A stretch of 64,000 nucleotides of DNA from Planctomycetales bacterium. Lineage in GTDB: Bacteria; Planctomycetota; Planctomycetia; Isosphaerales; Isosphaeraceae. The notes beneath the pieces were generated by a model. It was given only the letters and a program-made list of their open reading frames with translations, made no database searches and was not told where the DNA came from. Each line of letters starts with the position of its first letter. The stretch's first letter is position 1. The DNA lies in contig DAIDKV010000052.1 in NCBI GenBank assembly GCA_027449865.1, positions 16,280 through 80,279 on the forward strand, read 5' to 3'. The translations under genes and the position numbers were made by a program. Below are positions 8,793 through 16,467 of the stretch, in pieces.

Positions 8793-11195
8793 TCAGACAT
8801 ATCCGGTATACGCCTCGAAGATGTCCGAAAACGCGAACGGCGACTGGACGATCGAGCTCGCATTGTCGACCGCGTAACTGAGCGCTCCACCGGGCGCCTG
8901 CTGGTCGCGGCCCAGCGACCACATCGAGATCTCGGCCAGCCCCACCGACTCGGCGAACGCCAGAAGCTGGCTCGCGTCGGAGAGGCCGAAAACCTCGTCC
9001 GAGGCGTCATTTACACCAATCATCGGCGTGACTCCAATCGTCCCCCAAAGCTCGCTGCTCGTTCGCGTCCCACCGTAAAGCGTCGCGAGCTGGGTGTGCA
9101 GGCTCGTCGCCGCATCAATCGCGTAGGTCCCCATCTGACCCTGCGGATTGGGAGCCGCCGAGTCGCCGTAGTCCATCGCCATGACGTTGACCGTCGAAAT
9201 CTTCACCCCATACTTCAGCGCCGACTCAAGAACGTACAACCCGTTCGCCGTCAGACCGCTCGGCAGAACCGGAAGCGTGAACGAAACGTCGAGCGTCTTG
9301 CCGGCCGCCGAGGCACTGGCCTGAAGCGCGGCGATCGCCTGCGATCGTCGGTCGATCGAGGCCGGATCAGCCGCCGCGGCGCCCTCGATGTCGAAGTCGA
9401 TATGCGTCAGATGATAAGCGTTGATCACCTGCTGATAGGCGGCCGTCAACGCTCCCACATTGGTGATCGCCTGCGCGAGTTCGGTGCCGGCCTCGCCGCC
9501 GAACGAGACGCTCACGTGGCCGCCCGCCGCCCGAACCTGCGCCACCTGCGCCTGGATCGCCTGGTCAAACGTCCCGCCGTTGACCTCGTACGCCGAATAG
9601 CCGCCCCAGGCCGGGGCGTTGTTCGCGTCGGCCGTGATGAACGCCAGGGTAAAATCCTTCAGCCCGGCCGACTGCATCGCCGTGGAGAGGTTATAGGTCG
9701 GATACAGGGTCATGTCGACATAAGGCGCGAAGAAGTGTCCCCAGCTATTCGCCTGGAACGGCGAGACAACCGTGAGCGCCACCGTCGCGGTCGCCGATCC
9801 GCCGTGCCCGTCGCTCACCGTGTACGTGAACGCGTCGGCGCCGAGGTAGCCGGCGGCCGGCGTGTAGACGACCGCCCCGCCCGTCCCCGCCGCGACCGTC
9901 CCGTGCGCCGGCTGCGTGAAGCCCGAGACCGAGAGCGGATACCCGCTCGGATCCGTCGTCGAGGCCAGCACATCGATCGACTGCGCGACGCTCCCGGTAA
10001 CGACCGTGGTTATCCCACTCGCCGTCGGCGGCGCGGTGATCGTGTCGACGATCGTCGCCATCGCCGACGACGTTCCGAGCGCCGCGCCCGAGGGCGCCGA
10101 GAGCTCCACCTGGAACGTTAGGTTGGGCTTCACCGAGGTCTCCGGCAGGATCGGAACCGCGAACGTCTCGCTGGTCACTCCGGCCGGGAACGTGAGCGTC
10201 CCGGTGGTCGCCGCGTAGTCGGTCCCCGCGCGGGCCGTCCCGTCGACCGTCGTGTAGCCAACCGTCACCGCCTGCGTCGCCGCCTGCGAAAGCGTCGCCG
10301 TGAAGATAGCCTGAGCGCCCGCCGCCCCGGCATTCACCGAGACATTACTCAGGTTGATCTGCGGAACCGCCGGCCCCAGCGGCGTCCCGTTCAATACGTA
10401 GTTCGAGGGCACGTCCGTTCCCACGTTCCCCGGCGACCCGTTGAAGCCAAACGAGACCGAACCCCCCACCGGAATCGTCCCATTCCAGCCATCATTGTTG
10501 ATCGTATATTGATTCCCCGACTGCACACTGGTCGCATTCCAGATGCTGCCGATCGACCGATCCCAGGTGAAGCCGAGCGTCCAGTTGCTGATCGGCGATG
10601 ATCCGTCGTTGACCACGGTGATCTGCCCGCCGAATCCCGTCCCCCAGTCGCTCGTCACCGCGAACGAAACCGAGGCATCCGTGGGGCTCGGCGTCGGCGT
10701 GGGAACCGGGGTGGGTGTCGGCGTGGGAACCGGCGTGGGCGTGGGCGTGGGTGCCGGCGTGGAACTGATCGCGAGGCCATCCAGCGCGTAATTCGAGGGG
10801 AAATCCGAGCCCACGTTGCCCGAGGCTCCATTGAATCCAAACGAGACCGAACCGCCCGCGGGGATGGTCGCATTCCATCCCGCGTTGTCGATGGTGTAGG
10901 TGTTTCCCGAGTGGCTGGCGACGGTGGCGTCCCAGATGCTGGAGATCGATCGATCCCACTGGAAGCTGAGGGACCAGTTGCTCACGGCCACGGACTGGGT
11001 GTTGGTAATCGTGATCTGGCCGCCGAATCCGGTCCCCCAGTCACTGGTGACGGCAAAAGCCGCGGAGGTGAGCAAGGCCCGGGTTTCCAGTGATTCGAGC
11101 CGGGCCAGGCCAACCGCCGACCGTCGGGGCCTGCGCGCGCGGCGCCTCACTCCCGGGCCGGGCCGCCAGCGCCCGCCCGCCATTCGGATCTGCAT
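8793..11195 (-). CDS. Secreted CBM2-CBM2-Calx-beta-cadherin-like-GH18 (chitinase-type) protein
   Basis: An 800-residue secreted protein. A basic N-terminus leads to LARLESLETRALLTS, a LEPR-XLL-type planctomycete export motif (about residues 30-43). Then follow: a first CBM2 carbohydrate-binding module (about 45-142), a (TP)n linker (about 145-171), a second, closely similar CBM2 (about 176-272), a Calx-beta domain (about 280-385, AGTDYAATTGTLTF), a cadherin-like/Ig domain (about 390-478, DAFTYTVSDGHGG) and a GH18 barrel (about 480-800). The GH18 active-site strand reads HIDFDIEG with the catalytic Glu at 604; the first Asp of DxxDxDxE is replaced by Thr. It probably binds and cuts chitin or a related polymer. 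ATG 11195 follows AGGAG, so the longer 829-codon reading is not used. Confidence 0.85.
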   Translation of the reverse strand: MQIRMAGGRWRPGPGVRRRARRPRRSAVGLARLESLETRALLTSAAFAVTSDWGTGFGGQITITNTQSVAVSNWSLSFQWDRSISSIWDATVASHSGNTYTIDNAGWNATIPAGGSVSFGFNGASGNVGSDFPSNYALDGLAISSTPAPTPTPTPVPTPTPTPVPTPTPSPTDASVSFAVTSDWGTGFGGQITVVNDGSSPISNWTLGFTWDRSIGSIWNATSVQSGNQYTINNDGWNGTIPVGGSVSFGFNGSPGNVGTDVPSNYVLNGTPLGPAVPQINLSNVSVNAGAAGAQAIFTATLSQAATQAVTVGYTTVDGTARAGTDYAATTGTLTFPAGVTSETFAVPILPETSVKPNLTFQVELSAPSGAALGTSSAMATIVDTITAPPTASGITTVVTGSVAQSIDVLASTTDPSGYPLSVSGFTQPAHGTVAAGTGGAVVYTPAAGYLGADAFTYTVSDGHGGSATATVALTVVSPFQANSWGHFFAPYVDMTLYPTYNLSTAMQSAGLKDFTLAFITADANNAPAWGGYSAYEVNGGTFDQAIQAQVAQVRAAGGHVSVSFGGEAGTELAQAITNVGALTAAYQQVINAYHLTHIDFDIEGAAAADPASIDRRSQAIAALQASASAAGKTLDVSFTLPVLPSGLTANGLYVLESALKYGVKISTVNVMAMDYGDSAAPNPQGQMGTYAIDAATSLHTQLATLYGGTRTSSELWGTIGVTPMIGVNDASDEVFGLSDASQLLAFAESVGLAEISMWSLGRDQQAPGGALSYAVDNASSIVQSPFAFSDIFEAYTGYV

Positions 11196-11366
11196 GGGCG
11201 TTCTCCTGGATGTGTGGACCCGAACGAGGTAGGCTTCCCGCGCGGCCTTCTCGCGGCGGGATGCGTCGCGGGTCCGTCTCAAGCGACGTTATCATCCTAG
11301 AATATGCGCGGGGCGTCGAGGGGCCGCTGATGCCGATGGCGGACGCTGAGGTCTTCCGGCAACACT

Positions 11367-12221
11367 TCAATGGTAGAGGAACATCGGGATGGGGCACTCG
11401 GCGAGCAATGTGCGGGTGGCCGAACCGAGGAAGAACTCACGGAGGACGGGCTTTCCATAAGCCCCCATCACCAGGAGCCCCGCGCCGAGGCGGCGGGCCT
11501 CGGCCAGCACGACGGACGCGGGCGAGCCGCTGGAGGCGATGGCGTGGGCCATCGCGGCCAGGCCGTGCAGGTCGAGGAAGTGTCGGGCGTGCTCGGCGTG
11601 GCGGGTGGCCTCGTCGGGGCCCTCGGCGACGCTGACGATGTGAACGCGCCCCGTCGCGCCCAGTCCGGTCGCCTCGAATGCCGAGATCGCCCGATCGGCC
11701 TGGAGGCTCCCATCATAGGCGACGACAACCGGCCCCTCGGGCGCGGACGTCTCTGGAACGACAACGATGGGCCGGGGCGTATCCTTGAGGACCCGGCGCA
11801 CGAGTCCTTCATCGGGCAGATCCTCGCGGGCCGTGAACTCGAAGTGCGACCGCCGCGGGAGCAAAACCAGGTCGTGCGAGCGGGCCCGACGCGCGATCAC
11901 CTCGTCAGGCTCGCCCTCGTCGATGACTTCCTCATGCTCGATCCCGGCCGAGGCACATCGAGCGACGAACTCGGCCGCAAGTCGATCCGCGCGCCGGCGA
12001 GCCTCGTCCATCCGGTTCTCGTAGCCGAGGTAATACACCGGGTTGACCCCCGGCCGACCCCCGACCGGCCCCAGCGGCTCAATCGCCCGGATGCCCGGTT
12101 CGTCGACAATCGCCAAACCCGTCAGCGAGGCCCCAAATCGGCGTGCCCACCGAATCGCCAGACCGGCCAGCACCTCGCCGTGCTCGGTCGTGTCCAACCC
12201 GACCAGGATGCCTCGCAGCAT
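11367..12221 (-). CDS. Tandem-domain universal stress protein
   Basis: The 284-residue protein has two UspA-like domains: residues 1-148 (MLRGILVGLDTTEHGEVLAG) and about 150-284 (GPVVVAYDGSLQADRAIS). The C-terminal domain has the ATP-binding pattern G-x2-G-x9-G-S (MGAYGKPVLREFFLGSA), while the N-terminal copy lacks it (LLPRRSHFEF), so probably only one half binds ATP. The start is placed at ATG 12221 with GGGGGA upstream; the 91 upstream codons are not protein-like. It is monocistronic, convergent with no neighbour, and likely expressed under stress or stasis (family knowledge). Confidence 0.87.
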   Translation of the reverse strand: MLRGILVGLDTTEHGEVLAGLAIRWARRFGASLTGLAIVDEPGIRAIEPLGPVGGRPGVNPVYYLGYENRMDEARRRADRLAAEFVARCASAGIEHEEVIDEGEPDEVIARRARSHDLVLLPRRSHFEFTAREDLPDEGLVRRVLKDTPRPIVVVPETSAPEGPVVVAYDGSLQADRAISAFEATGLGATGRVHIVSVAEGPDEATRHAEHARHFLDLHGLAAMAHAIASSGSPASVVLAEARRLGAGLLVMGAYGKPVLREFFLGSATRTLLAECPIPMFLYH

Positions 12222-12475
12222 ATCGCCATCCCCCGAACGCTCCACCCCTCGCCAGCCCGCCTCGCTTGCGACTATACTACCGCGGGTGTGGGTCTCCGTC
12301 GCGAGCGATCCCGGCGAATCGTATCCGAGCGTATCGAGTGGACTTCGCTTAGCGAGCGTACCCCCGTCGACGCATGCCCCAGCCATCCGCGCGCAAGTTT
12401 CGATTCCAGAGGCCAGATTCGGGTGGCCAAGGACTCGATCAGAAATCGAAAGATTCGCACGGCAAATTCCAGAAT

Positions 12476-12506
12476 ACCAATTAGCAATTACCAATTAACA
12501 ATTACC
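12476..12506. repeat. AT-rich 14-base tandem repeat (ACCAATTAxCAATT)
   Basis: Two units, ACCAATTAGCAATT and ACCAATTAACAATT, plus a partial third (ACC). Strongly AT-rich in a GC-rich genome, it ends six bases before the GTG chosen for the deacetylase. Similar AATTACCAATTA strings recur between genes in other bacterial genomes (recalled). It could serve as upstream promoter DNA or be a dispersed repeat. Confidence 0.6.
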
Positions 12507-12512
12507 AAAATA

Positions 12513-13550
12513 GTGCAAGCCAAACGCGAACGCCTGGCGAGGTTGTCGAGTGGTCTGGGGGTCTTATCGCTCCTGGATCGAATGGCCGGATCGAGGCCGG
12601 GGTTAACGGTTTTCACGTATCACCGGATCGCGGATCCGGCGTCGGATCCGTATTACGATCCGGTGATTTCCGCGACGGCCGAGGGCTTTCGGGCACAGGT
12701 CCAGGAGATTGCCCGGCGATTCCGGGTTCTCACGCTCGACGAGGCGATTGAGCGTCTTCGATCCGGCGACCACCCCGACCGCTCGGCCCTGATCACCTTC
12801 GACGACGGATACCGCGACAACTTCGAGACCGCCGCGCCGATTCTGCGGGAGCTGGGCCTACCGGCGGCGTTCTTTCTGCCGACCGATTTCCTCGACGAGC
12901 CTGGGCTTCCCTGGTGGGACGAGGTGGCCTGGATTCTCAAACATGCGCCGGCGCGTCGATGGGAACTGCCTCGTTCCGGCGGCCTGCCTCCGCTTGCGAT
13001 CGACCTGATCGACGGCCCGCGCTCCGAGGCGATCCGCGCCCTCATCGCCGCGATTCTGTCGGAGTCGGTCGAGGACGTGAACGGCTTCGTAAAAACGCTC
13101 GCCGACCGCTCCGGCGTTGCGCCCGATTCCGCCGCGATGGGCCAGGCGCTCTTCACCGACTGGGACCAGGTGCGCGCCCTGACTGGCCCCGCGACGGGCC
13201 TCGCCATCGGCTCGCACGGCCAGACGCACCGAAAGCTCGCCACGCTCGACGACGAGACCCAGTTTGCCGAGCTGGCCGGCTCGAAAACCGTGCTTCAAAA
13301 CCGGCTCGACCGCCAGGTGGAGGCGATCGCCTATCCATACGGATGGCCGGGCGCCTTCAACGCGTCGACGATGGCCCTGGCCGCCCGCGCGGGGTATCGT
13401 GTCGGGTTCGCGGCGATCGAGGGGATCAACCGGCCCGGCTCGACCGACCCGTTCGCCGTCCGAAGGCTGAACGTCGGCTCGGGCGACTCGCCAACGCTGC
13501 TCCGCGCCCGATCGGCCCTCCACGCGACACTTGGCCGTTCGGTTTTGTAG
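12513..13550 (+). CDS. Polysaccharide deacetylase (NodB/CE4 family)
   Basis: A 345-residue protein with the CE4 motifs: motif 1 ITFDDGYRDN (general base and metal Asp), motif 2 SHGQTH (the two metal His), and a motif-3-like YPYGWP. It removes N-acetyl or O-acetyl groups from cell-wall or capsular polysaccharide. FTYHRIADP precedes motif 1, as in exopolysaccharide-locus members. GTG 12513 is the chosen start, but it has no ribosome site and sits against an AT-rich repeat; ATG 12582 (MAGSRPGLTVF) is a real alternative. No signal peptide is visible, so a cytoplasmic or peripheral location is likely. Confidence 0.85.
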   Translation: MQAKRERLARLSSGLGVLSLLDRMAGSRPGLTVFTYHRIADPASDPYYDPVISATAEGFRAQVQEIARRFRVLTLDEAIERLRSGDHPDRSALITFDDGYRDNFETAAPILRELGLPAAFFLPTDFLDEPGLPWWDEVAWILKHAPARRWELPRSGGLPPLAIDLIDGPRSEAIRALIAAILSESVEDVNGFVKTLADRSGVAPDSAAMGQALFTDWDQVRALTGPATGLAIGSHGQTHRKLATLDDETQFAELAGSKTVLQNRLDRQVEAIAYPYGWPGAFNASTMALAARAGYRVGFAAIEGINRPGSTDPFAVRRLNVGSGDSPTLLRARSALHATLGRSVL

Positions 13551-13614
13551 ACGGATCACCGGCCACGTCGCCCGGACGAAGCTCACCGGCGCTTCCGCGG
13601 CCGTGTCCCAAGGA

Positions 13615-13968
13615 TCACGCTTTCGAGAGCTGCCAGAGTCCGTTTTGAATCCCGCCGTGGAAGTAGATGGCGAAGATGCCGTGCTCGGGGATCTCCATCG
13701 CCGGATGGGCCACCACGCCGCCCCGCGCCACCGCCTCGGCGAGGGCCGCCTCGATGTCGTCCACGAGCCAGTAAGGTCGCGTCACCGGCTCCTCGGCCTC
13801 ATGCAGCGGGGCCCGTACTCCCACCAGCCCGCCACCATGAAGCTCGGCCGTCCGGGCCTGGCCCAGACGCGCGTCGGGCGGACCAAATTCCACGCCATTC
13901 GCCGCGGAATAGGCCGCGCAGACCGCCTCGACCTCTCTGGTCACGATTTCAAGGTAATGGATTCGCAC
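13615..13968 (-). CDS. VOC-superfamily (glyoxalase-like) protein
   Basis: The 117-residue, single-domain protein shows the beta-alpha-beta-beta-beta halves of the vicinal-oxygen-chelate fold: RIHYLEIVTREVEAVCAAYS, then PYWLVDDIEAALAEAVARGG and the closing GIFAIYFHGGIQNGLWQL. Members are metal-dependent lyases, dioxygenases or resistance proteins; the substrate is unknown. The first conserved His (H4) and Glu41 could be metal ligands. The start is GTG 13968, with GAGGAGG upstream. It is convergent with the polysaccharide deacetylase. Confidence 0.8.
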   Translation of the reverse strand: MRIHYLEIVTREVEAVCAAYSAANGVEFGPPDARLGQARTAELHGGGLVGVRAPLHEAEEPVTRPYWLVDDIEAALAEAVARGGVVAHPAMEIPEHGIFAIYFHGGIQNGLWQLSKA

Positions 13969-14119
13969 GACGGTTCGACCTCCTCATTGTCGAGGAAACT
14001 CCTGGCTGGCCCGCCACCGGGTCCTGGCTTCGCGTCGCCAATTCAAAGACGAGGGCTGGGGCCGGCGATCCCCTCCCAAACCAGCAGCAAACCGGCCCAG
14101 CCCAGCCCTTCCATCCTTC

Positions 14120-14551
14120 TCAGCAGCGAGCCCGGAGCCACCGTTGCCATCCCAGACCCGCCACACCGACCATCCCGAGACCCAGCAAGACCAGGCCCGT
14201 CGGCTCCGGCACCGCCGCCGCCGACACCGAGAAATTCGTGTAAGTGGCCTGGATCGCGTCATTCCCCGAAAAATTTTGCAACACAAACCCGATGGACGTC
14301 AATGCCCCCGTCTCTGTCTCGGAATCGATGAGGTTGCCGTCAAAATAGCCGGAAACCGTCGATCCAACCCGCGCGATTTCAAAGGTCCCCGAGGTCGCCG
14401 CCGTCAGCGTGTATCCCTCGAGCGCACCCGATCCATTCCAGACATGATAATTCTGTGCGATCACCCCTCCGTTATTCGCATTGTGATCCGTTCCTAGCCT
14501 GTTGTCAGAATACCACGCGAGACTGGATCTCGCGAACCGCGGCGTCCCCAC
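14120..14551 (-). pseudogene. PEP-CTERM protein lacking its 5' part
   Basis: The 143-codon frame ends with a proper PEP-CTERM sorting signal: VPEPTGLVLLGLGMVGVAGL, then a basic tail. Upstream of it is a beta-rich, LamG-like segment (GTFEIARVGSTVSGYFDG, TSIGFVLQNFSGND). The first possible start is GTG 14551 with GAGGAG upstream. It begins mid-domain with no signal peptide, and a TAA lies in frame nine codons further up. A PEP-CTERM protein needs a signal peptide to reach the exosortase, so this looks like a gene that has lost its 5' end. The adjacent 14552-15118 region shows no remnant of it. Confidence 0.6.
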
Positions 14552-15118
14552 CTCGCTCGGCTCCTCAGCCGAAATGGATTAATCTGGCAATCATCGAATA
14601 CTTAGTTTGGCCGGGGCCATGTTGAAAATTGGCATCGCAATCCCTTGCTTTTGCGAGAATCGCATCGTCTCTGTATTGACCTGCCCACAGGGGGATTGAT
14701 AATGTCGGACGGGATCGATCAGACATCGATGAGCTGATCAGTACCGATCTGGAAGATCAAGTCCATCCGGGATTCTGAGCAGCAGGCCAGACATCCCTTG
14801 CTCGCGAAGTTCGCCGGGTCCATGCCCGTCCAGGCGAATGACGTGATTCCGGGTTCAGAAGCCGTAGAGATCACGGTGAATGCCCGGCGACGATGATTAC
14901 GGAGCCCCACTCAGGCCAGGGCCTGGTTGATCCTTGATGGGTCGACCGTCGATGGTTGCGCCCTGGCCGGAAGCGAGCGAACGCCGATCTCGTCGGATGG
15001 TCGTTCGAGGCCCGACCACAGGCCGGGCTGGCCGATCGAGTGTCCCGCCGCGCGCCGCGATGGGCGCCTGGACCGATCGTGTTTTCGGCATATATGCGAA
15101 TTTGCTGAGGACCCTGGT
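14552..15118. other. Gene-free stretch before the biosynthetic cluster
   Basis: About 570 bases with no convincing gene; a 63-codon minus-strand frame at 14719-14910 lacks any recognisable feature. GC content is lower in 14560-14760. It contains the promoter-like pair listed separately and may include the missing part of the PEP-CTERM gene's history. Confidence 0.45.
14676..14705 (+). promoter_or_regulatory. Possible sigma70-type promoter upstream of the P450 operon
   Basis: TTGACC, an 18-base gap, then TAATGT, pointing toward the P450 gene 410 bases downstream. The elements are near consensus, but the distance is long and there is no independent support. Confidence 0.28.
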
Positions 15119-16450
15119 ATGGAGACACTCCTTTGCGAGAGCGCGACGGTCGCGCTGCCGCCCGGGCCTGACTTGCCGGCCGAGCAGCAGGCCCGGCTCT
15201 GGATCGAGCGCCCGCTGGAGCTGCTCGACGCCTGCGCGGCCCGATTTGGCGACGTCTTCACGCTCGATCTGGGAGCCAACGGACCGACCGTCATGTTCGG
15301 CGATCCGGCGGCCATTCGTGAAATCTTCCGGGCGCCCGCCTCGTCGTACGAATGCCGTCCGTTCAACGAGGGCTATCGGATCGCCATGGGGGATCATGCC
15401 CTGTTCCTCCAGGATGGCGACGAACACCGCCGGATCAAGTGCGCCGTGGCCTCGGCGCTCGACCATGCAGAAAGGGATGCGCACGCCATCGCCATCGCCC
15501 GAACCGCTTCCGAGATGCTCGACGCGGCTCTGGGAGATAGACCACAAGCGACGGTCGCTCTCCGGCCGCTCTTCCACGAAATGGCTGTCCGGATGCTCTC
15601 GGCGCTGATCTTTGGCGAGCGCCGCGAGGCCGCCGACCGGATGGTCGCCTGGTTCCGCGAGGAGGTCTGGCGCGACACCCGGGCGTGGAAGCCGTGGGTC
15701 GGCCTGCACCGGCTTCGCCCCCGGCTCGCCGGCTGGATCACCGAAGAGCTGGAGCTTCGACGATCGTCGTCCCGCGGCGATCGCGCCCTCGACCTGCTCG
15801 ACCGCCTGCTGGCCGCCCGAGACTCCGAGGGCCAGCCACTCTCCGACGCCGAGAGCGTCGACCAGGTCCGCACGCTGACGATCACCGCCGTCGACCCGAT
15901 TGCCTTCGCCCTGACCTGGCTGCTGGCGCACGTCGCCGCGGCGCCCGGCGTGCAAAACGCCGCCCGTGCCGAGGTCGAATTGGCCCTCGGCGACGCCAGA
16001 ACCGCCGATCCGACCGAAATCGTCCGCCTCCCGTACCTCTCCGCGACCTGCCAGGAATTGCTCCGAATGCACCCGGTCTTGCCGACGGCCTCGGGTCGTC
16101 GGCTGACCGAGGCGAGGCAATTCGGCAGCCACAAACTGCCCGTCGGCGCGACCGCGGCGCCTTGTGCTTACCTGGTCCACCGCCGCCCAGACCTCTACCC
16201 CGAGCCGATGACCTTCCGCCCCGAGCGGTTCCTGGAACATCGGTTCGGACTCCACGAGTACCTGCCGTTCGGCGGTGGGGCTCGGCGCTGCCTGGGCACG
16301 ACGCTCGCGCCCATGTCGATGCAGATCGTTCTCGCCCTGGTCGTCTCTCGATGGAAGCTCGCCCCCGGCGCGCCGGGCGGCGCTGAGATCCGATACGGCA
16401 CCCTGGTCGGCCCGCCCGAGGGGCTTACCATCCATTTCGCCCCCCGATGA
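15119..16450 (+). CDS. Cytochrome P450 of the FAAL/C-T-TE cluster
   Basis: A 443-residue soluble P450. The haem loop FGGGARRCLG (Cys391), the ExxR helix (ELLR, Glu313-Arg316) and FRPERF are all intact. The oxygen-activating I-helix is unusual: where A-G-x-D/E-T-T is expected it reads TAVDPIA (Asp259-Pro260), so the acid is kept but the conserved Thr is lost. ATG 15119 follows GAGGA. Its stop overlaps a possible start of the FAAL gene, so the two are co-translated. The likely role is hydroxylation, or another oxidation, of the carrier-bound acyl chain or the finished product. No ferredoxin or reductase gene is nearby. Confidence 0.9.
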   Translation: METLLCESATVALPPGPDLPAEQQARLWIERPLELLDACAARFGDVFTLDLGANGPTVMFGDPAAIREIFRAPASSYECRPFNEGYRIAMGDHALFLQDGDEHRRIKCAVASALDHAERDAHAIAIARTASEMLDAALGDRPQATVALRPLFHEMAVRMLSALIFGERREAADRMVAWFREEVWRDTRAWKPWVGLHRLRPRLAGWITEELELRRSSSRGDRALDLLDRLLAARDSEGQPLSDAESVDQVRTLTITAVDPIAFALTWLLAHVAAAPGVQNAARAEVELALGDARTADPTEIVRLPYLSATCQELLRMHPVLPTASGRRLTEARQFGSHKLPVGATAAPCAYLVHRRPDLYPEPMTFRPERFLEHRFGLHEYLPFGGGARRCLGTTLAPMSMQIVLALVVSRWKLAPGAPGGAEIRYGTLVGPPEGLTIHFAPR

Positions 16451-16467
16451 TCGAGGAGAATTCCATC

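Noticed and set aside
14719..14910. 63-codon minus-strand frame
   Set aside because: No ribosome site, signal or domain; sits in a gene-free region of lower GC.
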